A stretch of DNA of 64,000 bases from Isoetes taiwanensis (GCA_021234155.1 JAJEKV010000111.1:2486968-2550967), one strand, 5' to 3'; shown: positions 1 to 11,913, counted from the stretch's first letter. The notes: generated by a model from the sequence alone, not told the origin. A program made the numbers and translations.

Positions 1-329
1 AGAAGCAGTGCTCGAGACTCTCAACTTGCCGCTTACACAGTGGGCAGAGTTCTGAAATGTGGGGTGATGTCCATGAAACAACATTTTGAATTGGAAGATT
101 GTTAAATACCTTTTGTGCATCAATAAGTGCACCACATTCATCGTACATATCTATCGAGATGTTATCGACAACAGGATACCCTTAATGACCCTTTTGCATG
201 ACAGTGGTATGGATTTCTCTACCTTTATTTAGGTCTGCATGTCTGTGCATACGTTCAAGCTGCAAATAAAAGTGACAAGATCTGGAGACACTCTTTTCAT
301 TTGCATTCATTTAGAACATTTTATGTGTA
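1..329. other. no recognisable feature
   Basis: AT-rich sequence. No ORF with a recognisable family, no repeat unit and no RNA gene signature seen here. Confidence 0.4.
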
Positions 330-650
330 TATCAGGGTATTTTTTAGTGGCCCCGGCGGGCCAGTTGGCCACACATTCATATTTTTTCAGAAATGGTTGG
401 CTACGCCAGAGTAGGATACGTTCATGCCCTGGCCGAAGGGTAGTGGCCAGTTCAAAACACGAATTTGTACATTTTACTCGTTTAGTAGCCAATTCGATAT
501 TTACTAAATTCGGCTAGGCGCAGGGTGTGGCCAATTCAATTTTTTGTACGTGGGAAAAAACTTATCGAGGTAGCCAATTAGAACCTAAGGTAAATTTTAA
601 TGGGTAAGGGGGTGGCCATATTACATCTCGACCACATGTCCATCTAAGAA
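330..650. repeat. degenerate TGGCCA/TAGCCAATT motif cluster
   Basis: Variants of TGGCCAGTT, TGGCCAATTC and TAGCCAATT recur irregularly every 40-100 bases (for example near 355, 450, 487, 527 and 572). A second patch with the same words lies at 1365-1470, so the pair brackets the small ORF at 1058-1354. The spacing is too irregular for a simple tandem repeat; it may be decayed transposon sequence. Only the motif recurrence is directly seen. Confidence 0.3.
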
Positions 651-1057
651 TCGCCACTTATAGTCCTCTAGGATTAGGGTTTCATATATATTTTTTAATT
701 TGACCGAACTAGCATCATAAACTGCCCTTTCATATAGGTTTAGTTTATTCTACCTTGTCGAGCCTGTGTTTTTCCTATTCTTCTCGTATGCATTTGTTTC
801 GTTGTTCATGTGAATATAAATATAAATGGGATGTTAGTCTCTTAATATGAATGGGATGATAATTTTAATATTATATTTTATATTTTATTGTCATTTGCAG
901 AGCACTCCCGATTTGTATTCACAATTTGGTTGAGATGGAGTCTACAATCTAAGCTTTAGCTTCATCAATTCAGGTTAGTTCTTACCCTATTCAATTGTGC
1001 AAAATTATTCAGATGTGCAAAAGTAGTTGTTGATGCCAATCATCAAATTTATGCAGC

Positions 1058-1354
1058 ATGGAGGGAGCTTCACAAAAGAGAATAAATGAGCTCTTGGGAC
1101 CTGCAGCATCAAGGACAAAGCGGCGCATCACTATATCATCATCTACGTCCACTTTCATAGGCCAAATTGAGGGTCTTGATGAAGGCTATGAATTTCTAGA
1201 TGATAGGGACTATGATCCAAAGCAATTTGAATGTATTATTTGGGGAAGATGCCTAGATGGTTGTTGCCAACATCATGTTTTCACTACCAAAGCATGTTCC
1301 TATCTTAACCAACACAAATTTGCTCGTAGCCAATTTGTTAATGTAGCAAAATAA
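1058..1354 (+). CDS. small hypothetical protein (98 aa)
   Basis: An open frame from ATG at 1058 to TAA at 1352. I do not recognise the family. The first third is basic and Ser/Thr-rich; the middle is acidic (residues 38-56); the second half has four cysteines and a CCQHH group near residues 69-73 that could bind metal but fits no named zinc finger I know. The preceding sequence ends in a plausible acceptor (tgcag at about 1054-1058), so this may be an exon rather than a full gene. It sits between two patches of TGGCCA-type repeats, which points to a transposon remnant as much as to a host gene. No promoter or polyadenylation signal is convincing. Confidence 0.25.
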   Translation: MEGASQKRINELLGPAASRTKRRITISSSTSTFIGQIEGLDEGYEFLDDRDYDPKQFECIIWGRCLDGCCQHHVFTTKACSYLNQHKFARSQFVNVAK

Positions 1355-1364
1355 AAATATCATA

Positions 1365-1470
1365 GTTGCGCCAGTTCAGTTACGCCATCTTAGCAAGAAG
1401 GTGCAAAATATCGCCAGGCCAAACTACGCCAAGTTATTTATTCTACATGGCCAGTAGCCAGTTGTTTCTG
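1365..1470. repeat. second patch of GCCAGTT/TGGCCAG motifs
   Basis: Words such as GCGCCAGTT, CGCCAGGCC, TGGCCAGTAGCCAGTTG repeat within about 100 bases. They resemble the patch at 330-650 on the other side of the small ORF. Confidence 0.3.
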
Positions 1471-2450
1471 CCCCTATAAAAACATAGGGCGCTTAAAAAA
1501 TACCCTGGTGTATATTCTATAATTATGGTAGCAATTTGTTGAAGACTTCCCGTGCAAATTTCAGCAATCTCGGCCATTTTCTATGGCTTTCATGCTACCA
1601 CAAGCTCTCAAACAGGAGGTAAATGCCACAGGATCTGGCGAGAACTGGTACTATGGTCTAGTGGATTATAAGGTAGTGTGTGTCCCAAGTTATAGGTATT
1701 AAGCATTCTCCCCTCTTGCTTTTCAATGGCATAATAACTTGGTTCAACGTTTGCCAATTCAATGGTCTCACTTGCTAGTTTGGGACATAATTACTTCAAT
1801 CTTTGGAAATTTCAATGGTTTGTAACATATCTACAGCTAATAGATGATGAAATATTTGAAAATACATACTCATAGAGGTCACAAATACGCAAAGCTTAAC
1901 ATAATATATATGTGATGGAATTGAAAATTGGTTATGGCAGATTAATATATCCTTTGCATTTAATGCTAACTATGAAAACTTTAGCGCCATGTTTTTATAA
2001 TTACTGTATATGCAGGTTCTATGGATATTAATTCCTAATTCTCGAAAGGTTAAGATACTGGCTAGCTAATATCGTAAAGGACGGTTAGGCTGCATTCAGC
2101 CTTATCCGCCAGTGGAATGATGACACGTGGCAAACATTATATTTGTGGATGTCGCCTGCCGCGATTGTTGGTTGACATTCTGTTTTTTTGGTCAACATTC
2201 TGTTTTTTTTGCTTTCGCTGCTACTGCTCAGATATACGCAACAAAACAATCTCGCCATCCATGTGGCAAAGATCGATGGTGAATGCACCCCAACCGACCT
2301 TCCACGTTAATCGAATGGCCCGCTGGACTTGATTCCGGCCAAGATCAAACCGGCCTCGCCTCCGTCGGCCGATTTTCTTCGGAATCAAACCGGCCATTCC
2401 TTATACAAATGGCACCTATAAGCCATTGCTATAAGCAGTACCTAGCAAAA
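1471..2450. other. no gene seen; flank of the palindrome-ended transposon
   Basis: AT-rich up to about 2080, then more balanced. At 2176-2208 the phrase GTTGACATTCTG / GTCAACATTCTG followed by a T-run occurs twice in direct succession. Nothing codes convincingly. The inverted-repeat end of the 9.46-kb element begins at 2451. Confidence 0.4.
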
Positions 2451-3385
2451 GGCTCAGGATACTTTTACCCTTGATTCGGTGATCCCGGAGATAAATTTAC
2501 CGGCCCTCGGGATCCCTGTCTCCCTCGACGGGTCCGCTCGGGACCCCGCTTCGAGGTCTGGCCGGGCGCCACGCCGGCCCGCACCATCCCCCGTCCAAAC
2601 CCCCAGGTGCAATGCGGCCGATCAGCACCTCGGAGTTCCATATAAAGGGATCATCCCACGATCCCCTCCTCAGGGATCCCCGCGATTGGCTGTTAGCGGG
2701 ACGATATCGTAGGAGGTCCCCTCCTCAGGGATCCCCGCACCGGTGTAGCCGGATCCCCTCCTCACGGAATCACCCGTGGTAGGCTGTCTTGGCGGGCGCA
2801 ATCCGCCCGAGTTGATCCCCCACCTCGGGATCCCGGGCACCGGCCAGCGGATCCCCTCCTCCGGGATCACCGGCGTGGCTGTCTTGGCCGGACCCTATCT
2901 GCCAGGGTGATCCCCCTCGGGATCACCGGTGAGTGGCTGATAACGGCCGGGCCGCTATCCGCCCGAGGTGATCCCCTCCTCCGGATCCCGGACACCGGGG
3001 CGGATCCCCTCCTCGGGATCACCCCGATGGGCGATAGCGGCCGGACTATCGCCCGTCGTGATCCCCTCCTCGGGGATCCCGTTAGGCGATAGCGGGCGCT
3101 ATCATACAGTGATCCCCTCCTCCGGGATCCCCGATATGGTGACGTGGATCCCGTGACTTGATCCCGCGGCTCGGGCCGTGGGTTCTTACATTTACGGCGC
3201 TTATCCGGCCGCTGGTGATCCCGCCCTCCCGATCCCCTGCACCCCGGGTCGAGCACGGGCGACGCTATCCGCCTATGTGATCCCTTCCTCCCGGATCACC
3301 CCTGTGACGAATAACGGGCGGACGCTATCCGCCCTACGTGATCCCTCCGGATCCCCATTGTCATTTGCCCCCGTGATTCCCGAGG
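2451..3385 (+). repeat. left terminal inverted repeat with GATCCC palindrome array
   Basis: About 220 bases of unique TIR sequence are followed by roughly 14 dyads of the form GATCCC-(C)TCCTC(C)-GGGATC between about 2660 and 3385. They are interleaved with a second dyad built from GGCKGATARCGG and CGCTATCCGCC. Repeat pitch is roughly 50-60 bases and copies differ by small changes. GC content is far above that of the surroundings. ORFs across this segment are by-products of the GC-rich repeats. Confidence 0.85.
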
Positions 3386-3830
3386 CCAGAATATGAGAAT
3401 GTTTGGGCCGGTAGAGATATCGGCTGCGGACTAATCGTGGTCTAAGTTTGAATTCCGGCCGGCCCATGCATGGACAAACCAATACAATGAGAACACGCGG
3501 ACGTTTCGAGACCACCCTCCCGGGATCACCATCCGAGTGTGGTTCATCCCCGCGGCGTGGTGGCTGATGTCGGGCGGCGAGGCATGGAGGAGGAGCGCAA
3601 TGCGGCCGTACGCGCAGCCTATGGACGAAGTTAGAGCGTAAGAGAGAAGAGGTAAGTTCAAGGGCTTTAAAGAAGCGCTCTCATTTTGTGTTTAATGTTT
3701 TTATTTCCAGCTTTAGGGTTGAGATACAGCCCAAAACAAGCGTTGTCATTTTCTGTTTGTTCTTATTTCCAAAACTTTTAGGGCTGAGATACGTACCAAA
3801 CACCTCCAAATGGCCTGTTTGATCATGGCA
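3386..3830. other. internal transposon sequence, no coding signal
   Basis: GC-rich to about 3610, then AT-rich. No recognisable coding sequence. It lies between the left terminal array and the first transposase-like fragment. Confidence 0.4.
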
Positions 3831-4051
3831 ACTTACATTGGTATCCCTCAAGAGCATTTTGTACCGATATTCAAGGGGTGGCCGATGCTTGTTTGGACTT
3901 GCTACATCCATACGCACCGGGTCCAAGATTTCGTTCTTGGGGGCAAGCGCAGAGGAATTGTGAAGCACCCGCCAATTTCTATCTAAGAAGTTCAAAGCTC
4001 GAGAGAGTGTTAAAAAGACCCTACAAGGATTCCTATGTGACGCTGAAGAGG
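3831..4051 (+). pseudogene. possible N-terminal fragment of the transposase
   Basis: The plus strand gives a coding-like stretch with FYLRSSKLERVLKRPYKDSY and similar plant-transposase-like composition, interrupted relative to neighbouring frames. It lies upstream of and in the same orientation as the MULE catalytic remnant, so it is best read as part of the same broken gene. There is no diagnostic motif, so this is inference from position and composition. Confidence 0.3.
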
Positions 4052-4402
4052 TATTGGTTTGATACATGTGTTTTTTGTTTTAAATCATGAGTCCAAGATT
4101 ATGTGTTTGCTCACCATGTGTTTGATTATAATTTTGCTTTTTTAAGTCATTTGAGGTGCTTGTCATTAAGATTACACCTAGTAGATCAATACTAACTTGT
4201 AATGCACAATATAGATATTGGTGTTCATATGGACCTCGTGACAAGACAAAGAAACACTCATGTGGTTGAGGAAAGACCACGCCCACCCAAGCACACGTAG
4301 GAAAAAGGGTTGAGAGGGGAGAGGGCATACGTAGGGCTGCCGCCCATTTCACAATCAGCAACTCTATTTCCTTCCGGAATTTTCACATATCACTTATTAT
4401 GG

Positions 4403-6415
4403 GTTTGATCACAAGAATATCCAAGGTTTGCCCTGCCATGGTAGGTTTGTTGACCCATCCTTTGGAGTTAGGTTCAAGCTAGCACCCTGGATCTCACAAG
4501 AATTGAGGGAATGGGTAAGACAGAAGCTTGTCCAATGGCACACGCCACGTAGTGTCATGAACATGCATGAAGAGAGGTGGAGGTTGAGACTTGAAGTGAA
4601 TGGGAGTTGTTCGTAACACATGGAAGCTACATGAAGATCTTCCCACTAGCATTGACATGTGGGTTCAACAACATCAAGATTCGGTGTTCATGTATGAGCA
4701 AGGAGACTTGTTTCAATTAGGAGTTATGACTCCAATCCAAAGGGAGTCCATGTTGAAATTTGGCAAGAACAAAGCCATTTGCATGGACTCTACATTCAAA
4801 ACAAAACGACAAGAGGTGCGGTTCTTCCTCAACTTTTATTGTGTGTTGATTTGATTTTTGTGTATGGTTTAATGCAGGTTCTATCTTTTCACACTTCTTC
4901 GCCTTTGATGAGTATTCCAATGGTTTACCATTGGCTTACGCATTACCAATTCTCAAAAAGAGTGGAGCTATAACAAAGTGGATGCAAGCACTAAAGGAGT
5001 CCTTATGCCGAGATGATCCCGATTGGCAACCTTCTTGCATCATTACGTATGATGCCCATGCCGAGATAAAGGCCGTGAAAAAAGTAACTTGTCAAACTCT
5101 AATCCTTGGAAGCAAATCATAAGTGTACTAACATTGTTTAATTTCATAGGTTTTTCCTAGTGTGCCCGCAAATTTGCATATGGCACGTGGAGGAGGGCTT
5201 GGATCAAGTGGTTGCGTAAGAACATCAAGAACAAGGTGGCACGAACGATCTGCTCAAGGAACTTGGTTACATTATGTACGTGACGTAAGGTCCTCTAGGG
5301 ACAATGTGTACTGAAGAGTATAGGGAGGCAAGAAGGAGGGAGGCAACTAGGAAATTGAGGACTTATTGAGGAAGTATCCTCAAGACCCCAAGTTGGCGGC
5401 TTACATGAGTAAGGAGGGACCAAAAACATTTGCCAATGGGTATTGGCTACAAGGATGTACCCTCACTCCAACCAAGAGACTAATGCAGCCATAGAGGCAT
5501 GGCATTGTGCCTTGAAAAGGCGCCTGGCATTTCAAAACGAAAGCACTCGAGGACGGGAGGATTGACCGCTCCTCTACATTCTAACCAACAACGTGGAGAC
5601 ACACATGGCATACATCGTATATAACTTCTAATCATCATTTGTAGCCATGGCTGATTTTGCAAGAATATAATTCTCTTGTCATCTAGGTCCATGAAGGAAG
5701 CGGGGTTTGTGGTGAACACCTCCCAGAAGAGATAATACAAGCAGCCATATTGGGTGCAAGGAAGATTGCCGATGAACAAAGTCACATTCACTAACTTCAA
5801 GAAGGTGAGGCGTATGCAAAGTGAACGCACTCTAGGGCAAGGACCATACTTTGTGAACGGGCACACAAGAACCGGGCATGCCGCGGATCGCCCCCTGGGA
5901 GCCAAGGGCAACTTATGTAAGCACCAAGTTAAGGTCATGCAAATGTTGGGCAACTACAGTGGATCAAGATCTTTTACATGTGCTTGGATCTCAATATGGG
6001 TCAATTTGTGGGGGCATGGACTACTTGAGGCCATGTGAGGATCATGGGGCCCCTCATGGGGGAAACCACATACCTAAGATGTGGTTGAGATTGTAAGCTT
6101 GACGAAGTCTCCCTCTCAAAAGGAGGCAAGGATTAACCCGATAAGACAAGGAGATCTTTACAAGAAGTCATTGCTAGAGTGATGTCAAGGGCGTAAAAAG
6201 ATCCGTGCATGCTAATTGCAACCGATTCACTCATGAGACAACTCGACACGCCGGGCTTGAAAGAATGGATGATGTTGGCCACACAGTGCTCTAACGTAAC
6301 CATAACATGTATCCCCACTAATGCAAAGGAAGAGGAAGAGGAGGGCTTGAAGCCTCCTAATAGAAATTGGGAAGAGGAAAGACAAGGAAACCAAGAAGAG
6401 TTGGAAGCAAGTTGA
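4403..6415 (+). pseudogene. degenerate MULE transposase (MULE/SWIM architecture)
   Basis: Mutator-like transposases cut and paste DNA with an RNase-H-fold DDE domain and usually carry a C-terminal SWIM zinc finger. Recognisable pieces occur in order. AICMDSTF holds the first catalytic Asp (about 4778-4800). FDEYSNGLPLAYALP follows near 4896-4940. CIITYDAHAE holds the likely second Asp (about 5035-5066). ICIWHVEEG (about 5171-5200) matches the CIWH segment of the family. GNLCKHQVKVMQ (about 5908-5943) is the second half of a SWIM finger whose CxC half is lost. The DEYSNG segment is in another frame from the preceding FYLFTLL segment, and later parts have several stops, so the gene is dead. GT-AG introns are plausible near 4816-4876 and 5081-5159. 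It is the only transposase seen in the 9.46-kb element and identifies its superfamily. Confidence 0.75.
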
Positions 6416-6689
6416 GATGGAGGGCCTGCTGTGAGAATGGCATCGCGGAGTTTGTTGTTGTTTAATGCTCATTGACACCTCATGAGCTTCATTGTCTTGT
6501 TAATTGTTCAGTCAAGTTTAGAGTTTTGTAAACAAGAGGTATAAATAAATCAATATTCACCTATGTACTTATAAATATTGTCAATGTTATCAATGTTTAT
6601 TGTTAGGAGTTAAATGTTAGGATAATTTAGAACCTTGAGTTAAATGTTTAATGTTTAGAGTTTAGACCATAGGATAAAAACTAATAAAA
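6416..6689. other. AT-rich transposon interior
   Basis: Short repeats of TTAAATGTT/TTAGGA words; no gene seen. Confidence 0.3.
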
Positions 6690-6800
6690 AGCGTATGGGA
6701 TCCCTCCTCCTGATCCCAAGCGTCCGCCTGTAATGTGATCCCTCCTCCTGATCCCCGTCCTCCGGCCACTTTTAGTGATCCCGCCCTCCCGATCACAGGA
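6690..6800 (+). repeat. internal GATCCC palindrome patch 1
   Basis: Three dyads of GATCCC around CTCCTC or CGCCCTCC, in the same orientation as the left terminal array. They lie well inside the element, downstream of the transposase. Confidence 0.7.
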
Positions 6801-6929
6801 TTGAATATGTTAATATATTATTTATCATATCCCTTAACCATTGACATATGTCTTGGAATAACCATTGAAATATCCCTTAACCATTACTTTTAATAAGCTT
6901 TGAAACATTGAACTTAATACAATGGCTTA

Positions 6930-7560
6930 AACCCATTATTCCAATTCTGAATCACTCAATCTACCTCCTCCATTTTTGCCATGGCTTCTGCCCGACGCCC
7001 TCCTCGCTACATCCGCACACCGCGCAGGTAGTCTCCACATCATGTGATCGAAAAATATCGCATGGGTTGGCTCGCACCCTCTAGGACATCCCCGATCGAT
7101 CCTTCTTCGCAGCCTTCGCGGCAAAGATACATTTCCTCGGGCGTTTTTAGGGTGTTGCCTTCCTGCATAACGCCCGTGAGCTAGCAAACGCCAAAGCCTT
7201 GCCCGATAATACACTTCTTCAATTCCCAAAGCAATGCCCTATGGGTTGGCCTACTACCGGAGCATAGTCAAGAGGCCTAGGGGTCTCCCCAATTCCCCAT
7301 TCTCCACTCGTCTCGCATGAAGCATGAGGGGATCATGAAAAGATTAATATGAAAGTAGAACATGAATATGAAGCTTACTTGAACGCTTTGATGCCGCCGT
7401 TGGGCGAAGCTCTAGGCCCACATCCTCCCCAATTTCATTCAAGTGGACGAAATATCCTCAAGTCTATGGGCATTGATGGCACTTGCTCAAGAACCCGTTG
7501 TCGGGTCCTCACCATTTGGCTTGAACAAAAGAAGCAATTGAATTGAGAGATCAAGCATCA
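6930..7560. other. unassigned coding-like segment inside the transposon
   Basis: Both strands carry open stretches of 60-100 codons between the two internal palindrome patches (minus 6936-7229, plus 7349-7546). None has a family signature I recognise, and the strand cannot be decided. It may be a decayed second gene of the transposon or captured host sequence. Confidence 0.2.
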
Positions 7561-7779
7561 ACTCAACCGAGAGATCGCCATCGAACTCAACTTTCTACCA
7601 AGATCAAGTAAGGCATGAGTATATATAGACTCATGAGCCAACTGTTGTACTAACCGCTGTACAACCAAGTTAAGCCATGAATTCAATTTCTAAAGGTAAG
7701 ACCATAGGGATAAAAGGTTTTGAGTTTAGCCAAGTTAAGACCATTGAGCCTTGGACCATAGTACCAAAAGTAATAAAAT

Positions 7780-8098
7780 ACGCAGGGATCCCTCCTCCGG
7801 ATCCCAAGGCCTGCTAGGTGATCCCGCCCTCCCGATCACATATTACTAAAACGGGATCCCTCCTCCTCGGGATCCCAAGCCCCCCAGATTTTGATCCCAT
7901 CCTCCTGATCACACACTAAGGAAAAACGGATCCCCTCCTCCGGGATCCCACCAAGGCTGGATCCAGCAGTGATCCCTCCTCCGATCCCTCTCCGATCCTC
8001 ATGCCCGCTTAGTGATCCCGCCCTCCCGATCACACACCCTTTAAAATAGATCCCATCCTCCGGGATCCCCTCCCGCCGCTTGTTTATCCCGCCCACCG
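7780..8098 (+). repeat. internal GATCCC palindrome patch 2
   Basis: About eight dyads (GATCCC-CTCCTC-GGGATC and the variant GTGATCCCGCCCTCCCGATCAC) in plus orientation, similar to patch 1 and to the left TIR. Spacing is 30-50 bases. Confidence 0.7.
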
Positions 8099-9280
8099 AT
8101 TCAACAAAGATTCAACATGTTAATATATATTCAAAGATTCAACATATTTAACATGTTAATATATGTTAACCATTGAACAAACCATTGGAATAATAAACTT
8201 TGATGTTGAAACTATGGTGGAAGCTTTGAAGCATTATTCTTTGGTGCATTGAGCCATTGCCAAAAGCCAAAATTACATTCAATTGTTCCAGCTTTGACAT
8301 TGAAGACTTGATGAAGATATTCACATTCAAGAGAATTACATTCAAGTGTTCCCGATATTCACATTCAAGAAAATATTCACATTCAAAGTTTTTGAGATAT
8401 TCACATTCACAAACTTGTAGATCTTTACCGTAATGTCAAGGACCATGTACCGCCAGTTGTCCGATCCCGCTATCACCCGTGGTCACCCCGGGTAAGTAAA
8501 AGGTGGACTTCCCCTCGGCAGCCAAGCAATCATGTAGTTTCGAGAGCATTATCTTGAAGCCCCGACCTCATGCAATCTATGTCTTCTTTTTAACCAATCA
8601 CGGTTAATCGTGATCGTGATTAAAACATGAATTTAGCCATGAACTGAAAATTTGCCTAAAAAAAAAAAAGAAACAAGAAACATAAACTCAAAGACTCACA
8701 TTATCCTCCTTGCCACACCGATGTCTTTAACAAATTTCTTCACATAATTTATGATATACACACCACAAATCAATTATTGTGCCGTTGGGGAGTTTCTAAT
8801 GGAATGCGTGGTGCATTATGCAATGCACTTTCCTCATGCCTCCACCTCTTAAACACGCCCCAGGAGGAATGCAAAGTATGAATAAGAAATTAGCTTCAAT
8901 CATAATGCAAAAGATTAAATATTTCGAGATAGAGAGGAATACTTACAAAGTCACAAATTCTCTGTAGATGCATGCAAGGGAGCATATGAATCAAGGTGCG
9001 TAATGCAAGGGCGTGGCTTTCCAAGCCGAAAGCACACGCCAAAAGCCATCACCACTAAGATGAAAAAGGCTCCAATGGCCACTAAGAAATAGCAATTTGA
9101 AAGGCAATTAGAATAGATTTAAAACTTAAATAATCAAGTGATCTCGAAGCTACCCAAAGATTGACAGAATATAATAGAATTGTGCCGGTTCGATCTTCCA
9201 CCGCGCCCTACCAAACGGGTTGTCGTGGATGAGCTTGGCAACCGCTCATAAGCCCCTCGCCAACCCTACCTTGCTTCCAC
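8099..9280. other. transposon interior without recognisable gene
   Basis: AT-rich, with local repetition of ATTCACATTCAA words at 8310-8410. No coding sequence could be supported. Confidence 0.3.
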
Positions 9281-10880
9281 TCAAGAACAGCCAATGCAAA
9301 GTAGGAGGCAAGAACACATGATGGCACCTTTTCTCGATTGGAATTGAGTGCAATTACCCTCGTACAACCAATTGAGCAATTGAGTGCAATGAAAAACCAA
9401 ATTGAAGAAACTTAAGAACTTAAAACTTACAGAGATAAGAACCAATGCAATTCGAGTCCACATCGCTTCCGGATCCCCGAGGCCGTAAGGGATTGTCATA
9501 AATTTTAGGGCCTCGGCTTCTTGGATGTAAAACTCGACATTTGCTGACTTGTCGCCCACCTTGATGAAGGGGCTCTCAACCACCACAGGGGAAATTTAAT
9601 GTGAAGGGGACTGCCATCGATCGGGCATCAACACCTCTTTGGTAGTCCAAAACGTAATCTAGAAAATGTGGATCGACAGAGTACAAATGATACAAAGATA
9701 ATCTTGCCGGGCTTGGGAATATTATCTTCGAAAGCCGGTTCCATAGCAACCATGAATTCAAAGGATTTAGGAGGAGGTTTTGGGGTTTTGGATCTGCACG
9801 ATGCCTCCGAGAATTTTTGGGCCCGGCTTTGGCAACACTGTGTTTAGGCAAAGGGGCAGCTTTTAGGCAAAGGGGCAGGTTTAGGCAAGGGGGACGACAA
9901 GCTTACTCGCAGCCGCAGCCTCGCCACATCATCAGCCGCCCAATTGGCTTTGCTCCTGCTCTTTGGTTAGTGGAGGCCAAAGCTCATCATCGAGATTAAA
10001 TTTTTGGTGCTCTGCCTCGATCCGTGGCCTTTATCTCCTCGATCTGCAATTGTTGGCTTTCCACCACTTGCTTTCTTCCTCCTCAAGACCAGAAATTAAT
10101 GAAGGCTTCTCTTTGGCTCTTATCGAGAAGACCCATTTCAATTTGTTCTCATCGGCCACCACTCCAAAGATGTCTCCGCCCTCTCGCACTTTTCGTTGTG
10201 GGCATATTTATAGTCCGGATCCATGCTTCCGCCACGTAAATCTTTTGCATAACTCCTCTTCTTCGATTGGCATTCGCCTTGGCTGCTCGTGATTGGGCAA
10301 ATGAATACGGTTTGGGATCCTCCCCCCTCGGCATCGAACCCCCGCCACCTATCAACCAAGGCATGCACTCAAAACCTATGATTTTCGAAATCAACCTTCC
10401 CGAGTAACTTTTGGTGCAGTCATCAACTAAGCACTTCCATCTCTTTGCCACCGATCGTGAATCAGAATCGGGGCCTTCTTCGCTCAAGTAACTCGATCGC
10501 TCGCTCTATGACAACACCCTCCTTTATCGCCCCCTTCCTCATTCAAAATCGCTTCAAAGCTTGAGCGCCCACGAAGCTCGTTCTTTCACCTCCTCCTCTG
10601 TATTCTTCCCCACTGGCCATTTTTCCTCCCTTCATCCAATTTTTTGTTGCCACGGCGCTTCGGGACTCCACCTCCGAATCCGCTTCACCGCAAGAGGACC
10701 TCCTAATCTGAATGCATATGAAGCAGTCCTTCAAGACAAAGATTCGCCAAAACTGGTGTTGAGGCTGACTTCCGTGTTTAAGGATTCGTCCATCCGCAGC
10801 CACAAGAAGATTTAGTAAAGAATAGTAGGAAATAGTAAAAACTTGATATAACAGACCGAAGGTCGATTTTACCTCCAACT
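9281..10880 (-). other. unidentified coding-like region, minus strand, broken
   Basis: Successive minus-strand open stretches (10878-10543, 10487-10149, 9851-9576 and 9586-9281) have balanced composition, unlike the AT-rich flanks, and shift frame between pieces. One piece contains KRWKCLVDDCTKSYSGR (about 10430-10380), and another YVAEAWIRTINMP. I do not recognise a domain. The region is convergent with the transposase within the same element, so it could be a second element gene or a captured host gene. Frame shifts suggest decay. Confidence 0.25.
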
Positions 10881-11235
10881 TCCGTTAATACACCGAGGTA
10901 AACGAGGGTAAACGACTTCAGCAGCCGCCAATGGTGCCGCCGCGACAAAACCACTGGCGCAGGGGAATCCGGTGCGCAATCACCGCGAGTTCCTCAAGCC
11001 GACTTGGACTCTTTCGAAATCGAGTGCTCACTACCTCCCATCCCAAGGTCCCACGGGCGACGGGGATTGGCCACGTACACATCATTAATGGCCCGTCCGG
11101 ATTTAATTATAAAATTAAAGTTGCCGCCGCCGGGATCCCTGAGGACGATAAATCACCGTGATCTAATGGCCGGCGAAGAAACCAGCTCTGGAGTGCATCT
11201 AACGGGCGGAGAATAACTCCCGCCCACGCCACCAT

Positions 11236-11913
11236 AACGGGATCCCGAGGAGGGATCGCCACGGCGGATAGAGTCCGCCGCTATCGACCATTGGGGGTGA
11301 TCCCGAGGAGGGGATCCGCGTCCGGGTGCCCGGGATCCCGGAGGAGGGGATCACCTTGGCGGATAGCGCCCGGGCGGGTTATCAGCCACGCCGGTGATCC
11401 CGAGGAGGGATCACCTCGCGGATAGGGTCCGGCCGATTATCGGCCCACGCCGCGACTCCGGCGGATAGGGTCCGCTATCACCACGGCCGTGATCCCGAGG
11501 AGGGATCCGCGGCCCGGGTGCCCGGGATCCCGGGAGGTGGGGATCAACTCGCGATTAAGGCCCCCGCCGCTATCAGCCACTACGGGTGATCCCGGAGGAG
11601 GGGATCCGGGTGGTGCCGGGATCCCGAGGAGGGGATCACCTCGGGCGGATATCGTCCCACCGTTAATGTTTCAGCCTTGACCGTGGGGATCCCGAGGAGG
11701 GGATCGCTGGATGATCCCGAGGCCCGGGGATCTCTCGAGGCGCTGGACGGCCGCGATTGCACGGGGTTTGGACGGCGGGATGGTCCGGGCCGACGTCTGC
11801 TCGGCCAGATTTCCTGCATCCGGTCTCCGAACGGACTTCCCGAGGAGACCCGGATCCCTGAGGCCGGCAAATTTATCTCCGATCACCAAACAAGGGTAAA
11901 AGTATCCCGAGCC
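11236..11913 (-). repeat. right terminal inverted repeat with GATCCC palindrome array
   Basis: About nine dyads GATCCC-GAGGAGG-GGATC between 11236 and 11700, then about 210 bases of unique TIR sequence ending at 11913. Read on the minus strand it aligns with the left TIR from its first base, including the pyrimidine-rich spacer on the strand reading inward and the GGCGGATA/TATCCGCC second dyad. Confidence 0.85.

Larger units (their letters stand above)
2451..11913 (+). mobile_element. MULE-type DNA transposon with palindrome-tiled long terminal inverted repeats
   Basis: The sequence from 2451 inward (GGCTCAGGATACTTTTACCC...) matches the reverse complement of the sequence ending at 11913 (GGCTCGGGATACTTTTACCC...) over the first 230 bases or so, with shared words such as GGAGATAAATTT and CCGTCCAAACCCC. 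Both ends then run into arrays of GATCCC/GGGATC dyads. The arrays are in inverted orientation: CTCCTC spacers on the plus strand at the left, GAGGAG on the plus strand at the right. Total length is 9,463 bp. A degraded MULE transposase lies inside at about 4.4-6.4 kb. The TIR homology is direct observation; the MULE assignment rests on the transposase. No convincing 9-bp target duplication was found (flanks ctagcaaaa and acaatcaag differ), so the copy is old, or the exact ends are slightly off. Frameshifts make it non-autonomous. Confidence 0.82.

Noticed and set aside
2660-3385. CRISPR-like appearance of the GATCCC arrays
   Set aside because: Repeats are themselves palindromes with variable pitch and related, not unique, spacers; the genome is a plant nuclear one and the arrays are transposon TIRs.
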